Source: Streptomyces sp. YIM 121038
GTDB lineage: Bacteria; Actinomycetota; Actinomycetes; Streptomycetales; Streptomycetaceae
Assembly: GCF_006088715.1 (NCBI RefSeq)
Contig: NZ_CP030771.1
Coordinates: 7,190,001 to 7,254,000 of the forward strand
Length of the DNA: 64,000 bases
Direction of reading: 5' to 3'
This document shows positions 9,158-16,598 of this stretch, one piece after another. The number at the start of each line of letters is the position of its first letter. Position 1 is the first letter of the stretch. The position numbers and the translations under genes were made by a program. The notes beneath the pieces are model-generated. The model saw only the letters and a program-made list of their open reading frames with translations, was not told where the DNA came from and searched no databases.

Positions 9158-9240
9158 CCGCCGCGGGCGCCCCGGGGCGAAACCGGCGCCCGGCGCCCGG
9201 CGTCCTTACGTACCGACCGATCCACCTGGAGAGGGCCAGC

Positions 9241-9963
9241 GTGAAACAAGCCGACCACAGCAGTGACACCACCGAGATCGTCGACAACTTCCCGGGCGGC
9301 TCCATGGCCAGCCGCCCCGTCCACTTCATCTGGATGCTCGACTGCTCGGGCTCCATGAGCGTCAACGGCAAGATCGGCCAGCTGAACTTCGCCATCCGCG
9401 AGGCCATCCCGGAGATGCAGCAGGCCGCCGACTCCAACCCCGCCGCGTCGCTGCTGGTGCGCGCCATCTCCTTCGCCAGCGGAGCCAGCTGGCACGTCGG
9501 CGAGCCGACCCCGGTGAACAACTTCTCCTGGGAGGACGTCCACACGTACGGCGGCACGGACATGGGCGCCGCCTTCAAGCTCGCCGCGGGCGCCCTGCAG
9601 ACGCCGCCGATGCCGCAGCGCGCGCTGCCGCCGGTGCTCGCGCTCGCCTCGGACGGACAGCCCACCGACGACTGGCGGGCGGGCCTGCGCGCCATCGACA
9701 GCACGCCCTGGGGCAAGCGGGCCGTGCGCGTCGCCGTGGCCATCGGCGACGACGCGGACAAGAGCATGCTCAAGGAGTTCCTCGCCAACCCCGAGCTGGA
9801 GCCGCTGCAGGCCAAGAACCCGCGCCAGCTCGCCGCCGCCATCCGCTGGATGTCCACGGCGGTCGTCAAGGACGCCTCGACGCCCAAGGTCGAGGACGCC
9901 AAGCCCGCGACGCCCCTTGGCCCGCCGCTGACCAAGGTCGAGGGCGAAGCCGACATCTGGTGA
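9241..9963 (+). CDS. von Willebrand factor A domain protein (TerY-like)
   Basis: A 240-residue single vWA domain. The metal-ion-dependent adhesion site is complete: DCSGSMS (Asp34, Ser36, Ser38), the threonine in GGTDMG and the aspartate in ASDGQPTDD. Such small vWA proteins next to a PP2C phosphatase and a kinase match the TerY-P triad, a predicted phospho-signalling module. GTG 9241 follows GGAGAGG and is the first start before the domain. Its stop overlaps the phosphatase start by four bases. It probably scaffolds or senses within the module, in the cytoplasm since no signal peptide is seen. Confidence 0.87.
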   Translation: MKQADHSSDTTEIVDNFPGGSMASRPVHFIWMLDCSGSMSVNGKIGQLNFAIREAIPEMQQAADSNPAASLLVRAISFASGASWHVGEPTPVNNFSWEDVHTYGGTDMGAAFKLAAGALQTPPMPQRALPPVLALASDGQPTDDWRAGLRAIDSTPWGKRAVRVAVAIGDDADKSMLKEFLANPELEPLQAKNPRQLAAAIRWMSTAVVKDASTPKVEDAKPATPLGPPLTKVEGEADIW

Positions 9964-10868
9964 CCGCCGAGCAGGGGACAGACCGCGCCGGGGACGTCCG
10001 CTGGGCGCTGCTCACCGGCGGGGTCAAGGGCGTCGGCAAGAAGTACAGCCAGGACTGCTGGGCCGCCAAGGCCACCGCGGACGGCCGCGCCGTCGTCCTC
10101 ACGGTCGCCGACGGCCACGGCTCCGCCGCGCACTTCCGCAGCGACCTGGGGGCCCGCTGGGCCGTGGAGGAGTTCACGGCGTGCGCGGAGGTCTTCGCGC
10201 ACGAGGCGGTGCGGGTCGGCGCGGACGCAGCGGGCTGGCCGGAGCTGCGGGCCGAGGCCCGGCTCCTGCCGCAGGCCGTCGGGCACCGCTGGCACCGCCG
10301 GGCGCTCTTCCACGACAGCAACACGCCCGCGCGCGGCGCCGCCCCCGCCCAGCGCGCCGCCGCCCACCGGCGGGCGCGCGGCCGCGGCGCCCCGGACCTG
10401 GCCGCGTACGGCAGCACGCTGCTCGGCGCCGTCCTCACCGAACACACGCTGCTGTGCTGGCAGTTGGGCGACGGCGACATCGTCCTCGTGGACGACGGCG
10501 GCGAGCCGCACACCCCGCTGTCCAGCGGCCCGGACCTGGGTGACGAGACCGACTCGCTCTGCGAGCCGGAGCCCTGGCGCAAGACCCGTACGCACTGGCA
10601 GCCCATCACCGGAGGTCCGCCGCCCGCCGTGCTGCTCTCCACCGACGGCCTGTCGAAGAGCTTCGCCGACCACCAGGGCTTCCTCGACTTCGCCACCGGG
10701 GTGCGCGAGCGGGCCGCGGAACAGGGCCTGGCGGCGGTGCAGGGCCAGCTCGCGGACTGGCTGGCGCGGGCGGCGAAGTACTCGGGCGACGACACGACCC
10801 TCGTCGGGGCGTTCGGAGCCCGGCGCGACACGAGTGACGCCACAGGAGGACACGAACCGCATGAGTGA
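9960..10868 (+). CDS. PP2C-family serine/threonine phosphatase
   Basis: A 302-residue PP2C-like phosphatase that starts at GTG 9960 inside the vWA stop region. Metal-binding motifs are present: VADGHG (Asp51), LGDGD, STDGL and the C-terminal GDDTT. About 50 residues between the N-terminal block and AYGSTLLGA are arginine/alanine-rich and unusual for the core fold. It is expected to reverse phosphorylation by the kinase encoded next (start at 10887, 18 bases on), giving a kinase/phosphatase switch. No membrane segment is seen, so it should act in the cytoplasm. Confidence 0.87.
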   Translation: MTAEQGTDRAGDVRWALLTGGVKGVGKKYSQDCWAAKATADGRAVVLTVADGHGSAAHFRSDLGARWAVEEFTACAEVFAHEAVRVGADAAGWPELRAEARLLPQAVGHRWHRRALFHDSNTPARGAAPAQRAAAHRRARGRGAPDLAAYGSTLLGAVLTEHTLLCWQLGDGDIVLVDDGGEPHTPLSSGPDLGDETDSLCEPEPWRKTRTHWQPITGGPPPAVLLSTDGLSKSFADHQGFLDFATGVRERAAEQGLAAVQGQLADWLARAAKYSGDDTTLVGAFGARRDTSDATGGHEPHE

Positions 10869-10886
10869 AGGAACGGGGACCCAGGC

Positions 10887-12239
10887 ATGAGCAACGGCAT
10901 GCTCGCCCGCGGGAAGAAGCTGGTGGCCGAGTCGGGGGAGCGCGTCACGGTCGCGGAGCTGTTCGGCTCCGGCGGCCAGGGCGAGGTGTACCGCGTCACG
11001 ACGGCCACCGGTGACCGCGCCGTGAAGTGGTACTACCCGCAGCTCGCCGACGCCCGCCAGAAGCACATCCTGGAGGGCCTCATCGAGAAGGGGTGGGACG
11101 ACGACCGCTTCCTGTGGCCGCAGTCCATCGTGATGGACCCCGACGGCAAGGAGCCCGGCTTCGGCTACCTCATGGACGTGCGCCCGGCGCGGTTCCAGGA
11201 CCTGCCCGCCCTGTTCCGCCGCGACCCGTCCGTCAAGGACGCCACGATGCGCACCCTGGTGACGGTCGCCCTGCACACCGTCGAGGCCTACCGCGCGCTG
11301 CACTCCAAGGGCATCGCCTACCGGGACATCAACTGGGGCAACATCTTCTTCGACCCGCGCACCGGCGACGTCCTGGTGTGCGACAACGACAACGCGGTCG
11401 TGGAGGGCGCCCTCGCCGGGGTCGCGGGCACCATGGACTTCATGGCGCCGGAGCTGGTGCGCGGCGACAAGGGCGCCCAGCCCGGCACCCAGACCGACCT
11501 GCACTCGCTCGCGGTGCTCCTGTTCCTGCTCCTGATGAACGACCACCCGTTCAACGGCGCCCTCGCCCTGCGCATCCACTGCATGGGCGAGTCCGCCAAG
11601 CGCAAGCTGTACGGCTCCGACCCGGTGTTCGTGTACGACCCCGAGGACACCCGCAACCGCCCGGTGGTGGGGGAGCAGCCGACCGTCATCGCCACCTGGG
11701 CGGCCCTGCCGAGGATCCTGCGGGACCTGTTCGTCCAGACGTTCACGCACGGGCTGCGCAGCCCGGCGCGGCGGGTGCGCGAGTCCCAGTGGCGGGACGC
11801 GCTCAGCCAGGTCCTGGACGCGATCACGCAGTGCCGGGGCTGCGGCAAGCAGAACCTCACCCAGCCCGACGGGGCGCCGCCCGACTGCTGGAAGTGCGGC
11901 AAGCCGCTCCAGCTGCCGCCCCGTCTGGAGCTGGTCACCGCCACCGGCACCACGCTGCGCACCCGGCGCGGCATCCGCCTCGACCCGAGCGCCCGCCTCT
12001 ACGCCCACCACCTGGACGGCGACCCGGAGCGCCACGACTTCCGGGCCGTGGTCGGCGAGGTCACCGAACACCCGCAGCAGCGCGGCCGGTTCGGCCTCAC
12101 CAACCGCACCCGCGGCACGTGGACGGCCCGCAAACAGGACGGCACGGTCCTGGACGTGGAGCCGGGCCGCACGGTCGGCCTCCAGCAGGGGCTGCTCCTG
12201 GAGTTCGGCGGCGGCGCGGAGGCCGAGGTCAAGGACTAG
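10887..12239 (+). CDS. Protein kinase with zinc ribbon and FHA-like C-terminal domain
   Basis: A 450-residue protein in three parts. Residues about 20-300 are a protein-kinase fold: glycine loop GSGGQGEVY, Lys47, catalytic Asp147 in YRDINWGN and CDND (Asp166) in place of DFG. Residues 316-337 form a zinc ribbon (C-x2-C-x14-C-x2-C). The tail from about 350 has an FHA-like pattern (GLTNRTRGTW, DGTV, a final FGG). Zinc-ribbon kinases of this kind are the third member of TerY-P triads. The FHA-like tail suggests binding to a phosphorylated partner; that is inference. The gene ends at a hairpin shared with the converging minus-strand operon. Confidence 0.85.
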   Translation: MSNGMLARGKKLVAESGERVTVAELFGSGGQGEVYRVTTATGDRAVKWYYPQLADARQKHILEGLIEKGWDDDRFLWPQSIVMDPDGKEPGFGYLMDVRPARFQDLPALFRRDPSVKDATMRTLVTVALHTVEAYRALHSKGIAYRDINWGNIFFDPRTGDVLVCDNDNAVVEGALAGVAGTMDFMAPELVRGDKGAQPGTQTDLHSLAVLLFLLLMNDHPFNGALALRIHCMGESAKRKLYGSDPVFVYDPEDTRNRPVVGEQPTVIATWAALPRILRDLFVQTFTHGLRSPARRVRESQWRDALSQVLDAITQCRGCGKQNLTQPDGAPPDCWKCGKPLQLPPRLELVTATGTTLRTRRGIRLDPSARLYAHHLDGDPERHDFRAVVGEVTEHPQQRGRFGLTNRTRGTWTARKQDGTVLDVEPGRTVGLQQGLLLEFGGGAEAEVKD

Positions 12240-12265
12240 GTCCTGCCCGACCCATCGGGCAGGAC
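12240..12265. terminator. Bidirectional hairpin between the two converging gene runs
   Basis: A perfect 11-base-pair stem (GTCCTGCCCGA with TCGGGCAGGAC) around a four-base loop begins at the last base of the kinase stop codon. The opposing Fn3-like gene stops 23 bases further on. One hairpin can therefore end both converging transcripts. No long T-run follows, as is common for actinobacterial terminators. Confidence 0.75.
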
Positions 12266-12288
12266 CTCGGCGCGGCGCGCCCGCGCCG

Positions 12289-14349
12289 TCAGGGAGCGGG
12301 GGCCGTGCCGCGCCGCAGGAAGCGGTGCCACCACGGCCTGCGCACGGGCGGACCGGGCGGGGGCGGTGCGGCGGGCAGGGTGACCCGGGCGGGCGCGGCC
12401 GGGACGGCCACGGCGTCCGGGCGCGGCAGCGGCGCGACCGTCACCGCACAGGCCGTCTCCGGCACGGCGAGGGTGACCCTCCCGCCCGCGGCCCGATGCG
12501 TGCTGCGGGCCACACTGCGCTCCTCGCGGCGCACCCCGTCGTCCCAGGCCACGCGCGCGAGCACGGCGGGCTCGGGCCAGCTGAAGCGCACCTCGGCCCG
12601 GCCCGCTCCCAGCCGACGTACCGTCAGGTCCGGTATGGCGCAGGGATGTTCGACCACGACGCTCGGCCCGGCCACCGCGCGCCCGCCGAGCGCGCTCACC
12701 GCGGTGAGGCGCAGCCGCCGGCCGGGCGGTGCCGTCACCTCCAGCTCCCGCGCCGGGGCCGGGGCGGCGCCGAGTTCGGCGAACCGCGCCGACACGTCCG
12801 CGCCGGGCGCGACCGGACCCGCGGGCCACGGCACCAGCGTGCCCTCGCCCCGCTCCGGCGCGCTCCAGGCGAGCCGCACCCGGTCCCCGGCGCGGTGGGC
12901 GGTCAGCTCCGTGACCGGCGCGGGCCACTCCTCGACCCGGACGGTGACGCGCGCCCCCGGCGACCAGGCGGTGCCGCCGCCCGGACCGCCGCCCGGATAG
13001 CCGCAAGCCACCTCGTACGCGTACGTCCCCACGGGCAGGGGTGCGTCCAGGAGGCGGTCGGGCCCGCTCGGCACGACGGTGTGCGGGGCGCCGCCCGCCG
13101 AGCGCCGCACGCGGACGGCGGTCGCGGCCGGGTGGGGGCGCCAGCGCAGCCGCACGCCCTCGGGCACGAGGACCGCCGCCAGGCCGGAGACGTCCGGGGC
13201 GATCAGGACCGGCGCGGTCACCAGCGGCACGCCGATGACGCGGCCGCCGCGCAGCGGCACGACCGCGTAGCGCAGGGCCAGGCCGAGGGGGGCCCGCGCG
13301 TCCTCGGCGGTCAACCCCGCGGGCGGGCCGGGGAGTTCGGCGGCCCGCTCCGGCTCGCCGTCGGGGAAGCGCAGCACCTGGTACGTCACGGTGGCGCTGA
13401 CCCGGGGCGGCCGCCAGGTCAGGCGTACGCGCAGGTCGTCGACGGCCACCGTGGTGGGGGCCCGGCCGGGCGCCGCGGTCGCGTCGGCCAGGCCGGTGGC
13501 GGCGCGCAGCAGGCCCGTGCGGGTCTCCGGGGCGTCCTCGGCCTCCCGCAGCGCGCCGAGCCACGCGGCGGCGGCGCCGCGCCAGTCGCCGCGCTCCTCC
13601 AGGGCGCCCGCCCGTGCGGCGAGCCGGGCCACGGCGGCCGAGCGGGCCCGCAGCGAGCCGAGCAGCCGTGCGAGGACGTGGTCCCGGGGCGCGCGGGGCA
13701 GCGCGTCGGCCACGCGTTCGGCGGCGCGCAGGCGCAGCCCCGGCCAGACGTCGTTGACGGCCTCGGCGGCCCGGCGCACCGGCCCTTCGGCGGGGAAGCC
13801 CGCGTCGACGGCGGCGGCGAGCAGCCGGGCCTCGCTGCGGTGCACACCGAGCGCGGCCACGTCGTCGGCGGTGGTCGCGGTGCCCTCCGGCCGCGGTGCG
13901 CGGTCCTTCAGGAGGCAGCACAGCTCCCACAGGACCACCCGGCGCAGGCCCATCGGGTCGTCGCGGGCGAGGGTCTCCAGGGTGTCCACGACGGCCGCCG
14001 CGGTGAGGGCGCGCGGGTCGGCCGACGTCCGCCAGGCGTCCTGCGCCTGCCGTACGTACGGCACGTCCACGCGCTGCCACAGGCCGCCGCGGCCGGGGAA
14101 CCACAGGCCGTCCAGGACGCGGAAGCCGTCGTCCGTCTCGGCCTGCGGCAGGGTGCCGAAGACTCCGTCGGCCGCGCGCCGCCGCGCGGGTTCGCGCAGC
14201 AGGCCCGCCGCGTGCTGGAACCCCAGGTCGCGCAGGGCGGCGCGCAGGGCGGCGTAGCCGCGCATGCCGGGGAACTCGGGGAGCGCGGGCAGCGGCGGCA
14301 GCGTGTCGGTGCCCGTGGCCCGGACGCCGGGCCGCCAGCTCTCGGCCAC
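12289..14349 (-). CDS. Large protein with helical N-terminus and Fn3-like repeats
   Basis: A 686-residue protein without a clear signal peptide. Residues about 1-270 are helical, with a conserved-looking block WFPGRGGLWQRVDVPYV. From about 290 onward the sequence reads as successive beta-sandwich units of fibronectin type III character, with recurring VRLTWRPP, VRLRWRPH, VRLAWSAPE and VRFSWPEP strands, which suggests four units. A proline-rich linker and basic tail (RRPWWHRFLRRG) close it. It is the last gene of the minus-strand run; GTG 14349 follows the preceding stop by three bases. The domain call is by pattern only. It may be a binding or scaffolding partner of the membrane proteins encoded just upstream. 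Confidence 0.7.
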   Translation of the reverse strand: MAESWRPGVRATGTDTLPPLPALPEFPGMRGYAALRAALRDLGFQHAAGLLREPARRRAADGVFGTLPQAETDDGFRVLDGLWFPGRGGLWQRVDVPYVRQAQDAWRTSADPRALTAAAVVDTLETLARDDPMGLRRVVLWELCCLLKDRAPRPEGTATTADDVAALGVHRSEARLLAAAVDAGFPAEGPVRRAAEAVNDVWPGLRLRAAERVADALPRAPRDHVLARLLGSLRARSAAVARLAARAGALEERGDWRGAAAAWLGALREAEDAPETRTGLLRAATGLADATAAPGRAPTTVAVDDLRVRLTWRPPRVSATVTYQVLRFPDGEPERAAELPGPPAGLTAEDARAPLGLALRYAVVPLRGGRVIGVPLVTAPVLIAPDVSGLAAVLVPEGVRLRWRPHPAATAVRVRRSAGGAPHTVVPSGPDRLLDAPLPVGTYAYEVACGYPGGGPGGGTAWSPGARVTVRVEEWPAPVTELTAHRAGDRVRLAWSAPERGEGTLVPWPAGPVAPGADVSARFAELGAAPAPARELEVTAPPGRRLRLTAVSALGGRAVAGPSVVVEHPCAIPDLTVRRLGAGRAEVRFSWPEPAVLARVAWDDGVRREERSVARSTHRAAGGRVTLAVPETACAVTVAPLPRPDAVAVPAAPARVTLPAAPPPPGPPVRRPWWHRFLRRGTAPAP

Positions 14350-14352
14350 CGG

Positions 14353-14841
14353 TCAGCCTCCGGGCGCCGTGAAGAAGTACACGCGGACGACGGCCGTCGT
14401 CGCGTCGGCGCCCAGGTCGTGGAAGTCGTCGGTGGCGGTCTTGCCGCTGAACATCGCCGGACGCCCCTTGCTCAGCTGGGAGTTGACCAGATGGGCGTAC
14501 TCCGTGCCGCTCGGGCCGCCGCCGAAGGTCAGCACGAGCGCGGCCCTGCGCCCCTCCCACCGGCGGGTCTCGCGGCCGATCTGCCGGGCGAGCGACTTCT
14601 TGTCGGCGCCCTTGACCTCGAACTCCTCCGGTTCGCGCGCCACCGACGGCGGGCCGGTGGGCTTGGGCTTCTCCTTGGCGTGCGCGCCCGCGCCGCCCGG
14701 CGGCTTCGGGCGCGCGGCCAGCGGGTCGGGCCGGTCGGCCATCGACACCAGGGCGAGGACGAGGAGCAGGTCGGCGAAGAGCCAGCCCGCGAGCACGACC
14801 CCGGCGACCCGGCTGCCGCGCTGCCGCCGGCGCGGGGTCAC
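14353..14841 (-). CDS. One-TM protein with MotB/ExbD-like membrane aspartate
   Basis: A 162-residue protein: basic N-terminus, a single membrane helix (about 12-34) containing GWLFADLLLVLAL with Asp24, a lysine/proline-rich linker and a compact C-terminal domain of about 90 residues. An aspartate followed by leucines in the only N-terminal helix is the arrangement of MotB, ExbD/TolR and ZorB, where it carries protons. The C-terminal domain lacks a recognisable OmpA peptidoglycan-binding motif. GTG 14841 overlaps the upstream stop by four bases, so it is coupled to the coiled-coil membrane protein, a likely partner. The ion-channel reading is inference. Confidence 0.65.
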   Translation of the reverse strand: MTPRRRQRGSRVAGVVLAGWLFADLLLVLALVSMADRPDPLAARPKPPGGAGAHAKEKPKPTGPPSVAREPEEFEVKGADKKSLARQIGRETRRWEGRRAALVLTFGGGPSGTEYAHLVNSQLSKGRPAMFSGKTATDDFHDLGADATTAVVRVYFFTAPGG

Positions 14842-16535
14842 GTGTCAGCTCCGGGTGGCGCGGACGGGCGCCGCGGCGGCGGGCGCAGGGCGGTGGTGCG
14901 GTCGGACCGCACGTCGTCCTCGGCGGCCTCGTGGCGGCGCCCGCCGCTCAGGGCCGGGTCGTCCTGGATGTCCGGCTCGGGCGCGGGGTCCCGCCGCGTC
15001 GGAGGGGGCGTCAGGTCCTCTTCGGCCGGGGGAGGCGCGGGGGCGTGCGGCGCGGCGGCCGGGGCGCCGTTCGTGCCGGTTGCTGCGCCGCTCGCGCCGT
15101 TGGCACTGTTCATGCCGTTCATGCTGTTTGTGCCGTTCGTGCCGGGCCAGGGTGACGGCGCCGGAGCCTCGTACGGACCGGGCTCCCCGTACGGGCCGGA
15201 CTCCCCGTACGGGCCGGGCGTCCCATACGGACTCGACGTCCCGTACGCGCCCGACCCGGAGCCGTACCCTGGCGAACCGCCCCTGTACGACGGCGCGTTG
15301 GTCGCGTACGCGCTGGCGCCGGTGCCCGCCCCGTACGGGCCGGACGCGGCGCCGTACGGGTCCGGTCCTGCGCGGTGTCCCTCCGACCCGTTCCGCGAGG
15401 ACGCCGTCGCGAGGGTCCGGACGCCCGTCTCCAGGCGGGCCGCCGCGTCCTGCCAGTGCGCGGCCGCCGCGTCCCAGCGCTCGGTGGCCTCGCGCATGCC
15501 GTCCACCGCGTCGTTCGTGCGGCCCGTGCTGGTCACCAGGGCCGCGCAGGCCTGCTCGGTGGCCTGGGCCACCGCGTCCGTCTTGGCGACGAGGTCCTTC
15601 TGGGTGGTGACGAGCGAGCGCAGCGAGCTCTCGACGGTCGCGCCCACCGTCTTGACCTGGTCGCTGAGCTGCCGCGTGGCGGCGATGCCCACGTTGCCCG
15701 CCTGGGCGGCGGTGTGCTGGCCCTCGCGCACCGCCGTCTCGATGCGGTCGGCGGCCGCGCCCAGCTTCGGCACCTCGGCGGTGAGCTTGCCCGCCGCCTC
15801 CTGGAGGGCCGTCGTCGCCCCGGTCACCGAGCCGGTGGCGCCGAGGAGCGCCTTGTGGTTCTTCTCGGCCTCGGCGGCGAGCGAGCGCATCTCCTGGGCT
15901 GCCTTGGTCAGTTCGGAGGTGAACTGCTTCGGCGAGGCGCTGCGGTGCGGCGCGAGCAGCATCTGGAGGCGGGTCAGGACGGACGCGAGGTCCGCGAGCA
16001 GCCGCTCGCGCTCCGCCTCCTGGGCGTCCTCCTCGCGCTCGGCGCGGGTGCGCACGCGCGCGTGCACCACGGAGAGGAGCACGAGCAGGGCGATCAGGAC
16101 GACCGCCATCAGGGCCACGTTCTCGAACCGGCCCAGCGGCGACAGATGACCGCCGAAGCCCGACTGCCACAGCTGCAGGAACGGCCGCGTGGCCTCCTCG
16201 CGGTCCACCTTGCTCAGTTCCCCGTACGCGTGCACGGCCTCGCGCAGGCCGAACCAGGTCACCAGGAGCGGCACGAAGACCAGGGCGCCGAGTGCGGCCT
16301 CCAGGAGCCCGTCGCGCCGCGCCGAGGGTCTCCGGCCGCGCGCGGTGACGCTCTCCGGGCGGACGTAGACGTGCACGAGGTCCAGCTCGGACCAGCGGTC
16401 CAGGCGTTTGTCGTTGGTCACGTCGTGGGCCAGGACGTCGAGTTCGGCGGCGCGCGGGCCGAGCGCCGGGTGTCCCGCAAGGTCCTGCAGTTGCTTGATG
16501 AGCTCCTGCTTGTCCAGCAGCTGTGCGGGCGTCAA
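14838..16535 (-). CDS. Two-TM membrane protein with long coiled coil and GPYG-rich tail
   Basis: A 565-residue protein. Residues 1-75 are soluble, two membrane helices follow (about 77-96 and 138-157), then an alanine-rich coiled coil (about 165-390), and a low-complexity tail with repeated PYG units (about 400-470) and acidic C-terminus. The tail DNA around 15170-15370 is correspondingly repetitive. Membrane helices plus a long cytoplasmic coiled coil beside a one-TM aspartate protein recall the ZorA/ZorB or MotA/MotB layout, but it has two helices, not the usual three or four, so homology is unproven. The start is TTG 16535 with CAGGGAG eight bases upstream; the next start downstream would trim the helical N-terminus. 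Confidence 0.65.
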   Translation of the reverse strand: MTPAQLLDKQELIKQLQDLAGHPALGPRAAELDVLAHDVTNDKRLDRWSELDLVHVYVRPESVTARGRRPSARRDGLLEAALGALVFVPLLVTWFGLREAVHAYGELSKVDREEATRPFLQLWQSGFGGHLSPLGRFENVALMAVVLIALLVLLSVVHARVRTRAEREEDAQEAERERLLADLASVLTRLQMLLAPHRSASPKQFTSELTKAAQEMRSLAAEAEKNHKALLGATGSVTGATTALQEAAGKLTAEVPKLGAAADRIETAVREGQHTAAQAGNVGIAATRQLSDQVKTVGATVESSLRSLVTTQKDLVAKTDAVAQATEQACAALVTSTGRTNDAVDGMREATERWDAAAAHWQDAAARLETGVRTLATASSRNGSEGHRAGPDPYGAASGPYGAGTGASAYATNAPSYRGGSPGYGSGSGAYGTSSPYGTPGPYGESGPYGEPGPYEAPAPSPWPGTNGTNSMNGMNSANGASGAATGTNGAPAAAPHAPAPPPAEEDLTPPPTRRDPAPEPDIQDDPALSGGRRHEAAEDDVRSDRTTALRPPPRRPSAPPGADT

Positions 16536-16598
16536 GCGCGTACTCCCTGTCTCGGGACCGGTGCGTGACCGTCGAGTGCCTCGCCCACGAGGCCCTCG

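Noticed and set aside
15170..15370. CRISPR-like tandem pattern TCCCCGTACGGGCC
   Set aside because: It is coding repeat for PYG units in the coiled-coil protein; unit length and spacing are irregular and no spacers exist.
14838..16535. Firm call as ZorA/ZorB (Zorya)
   Set aside because: Only two TM helices are seen, the partner has no OmpA-like domain, and ZorC, ZorD or ZorE are absent. Kept only as a hypothesis.
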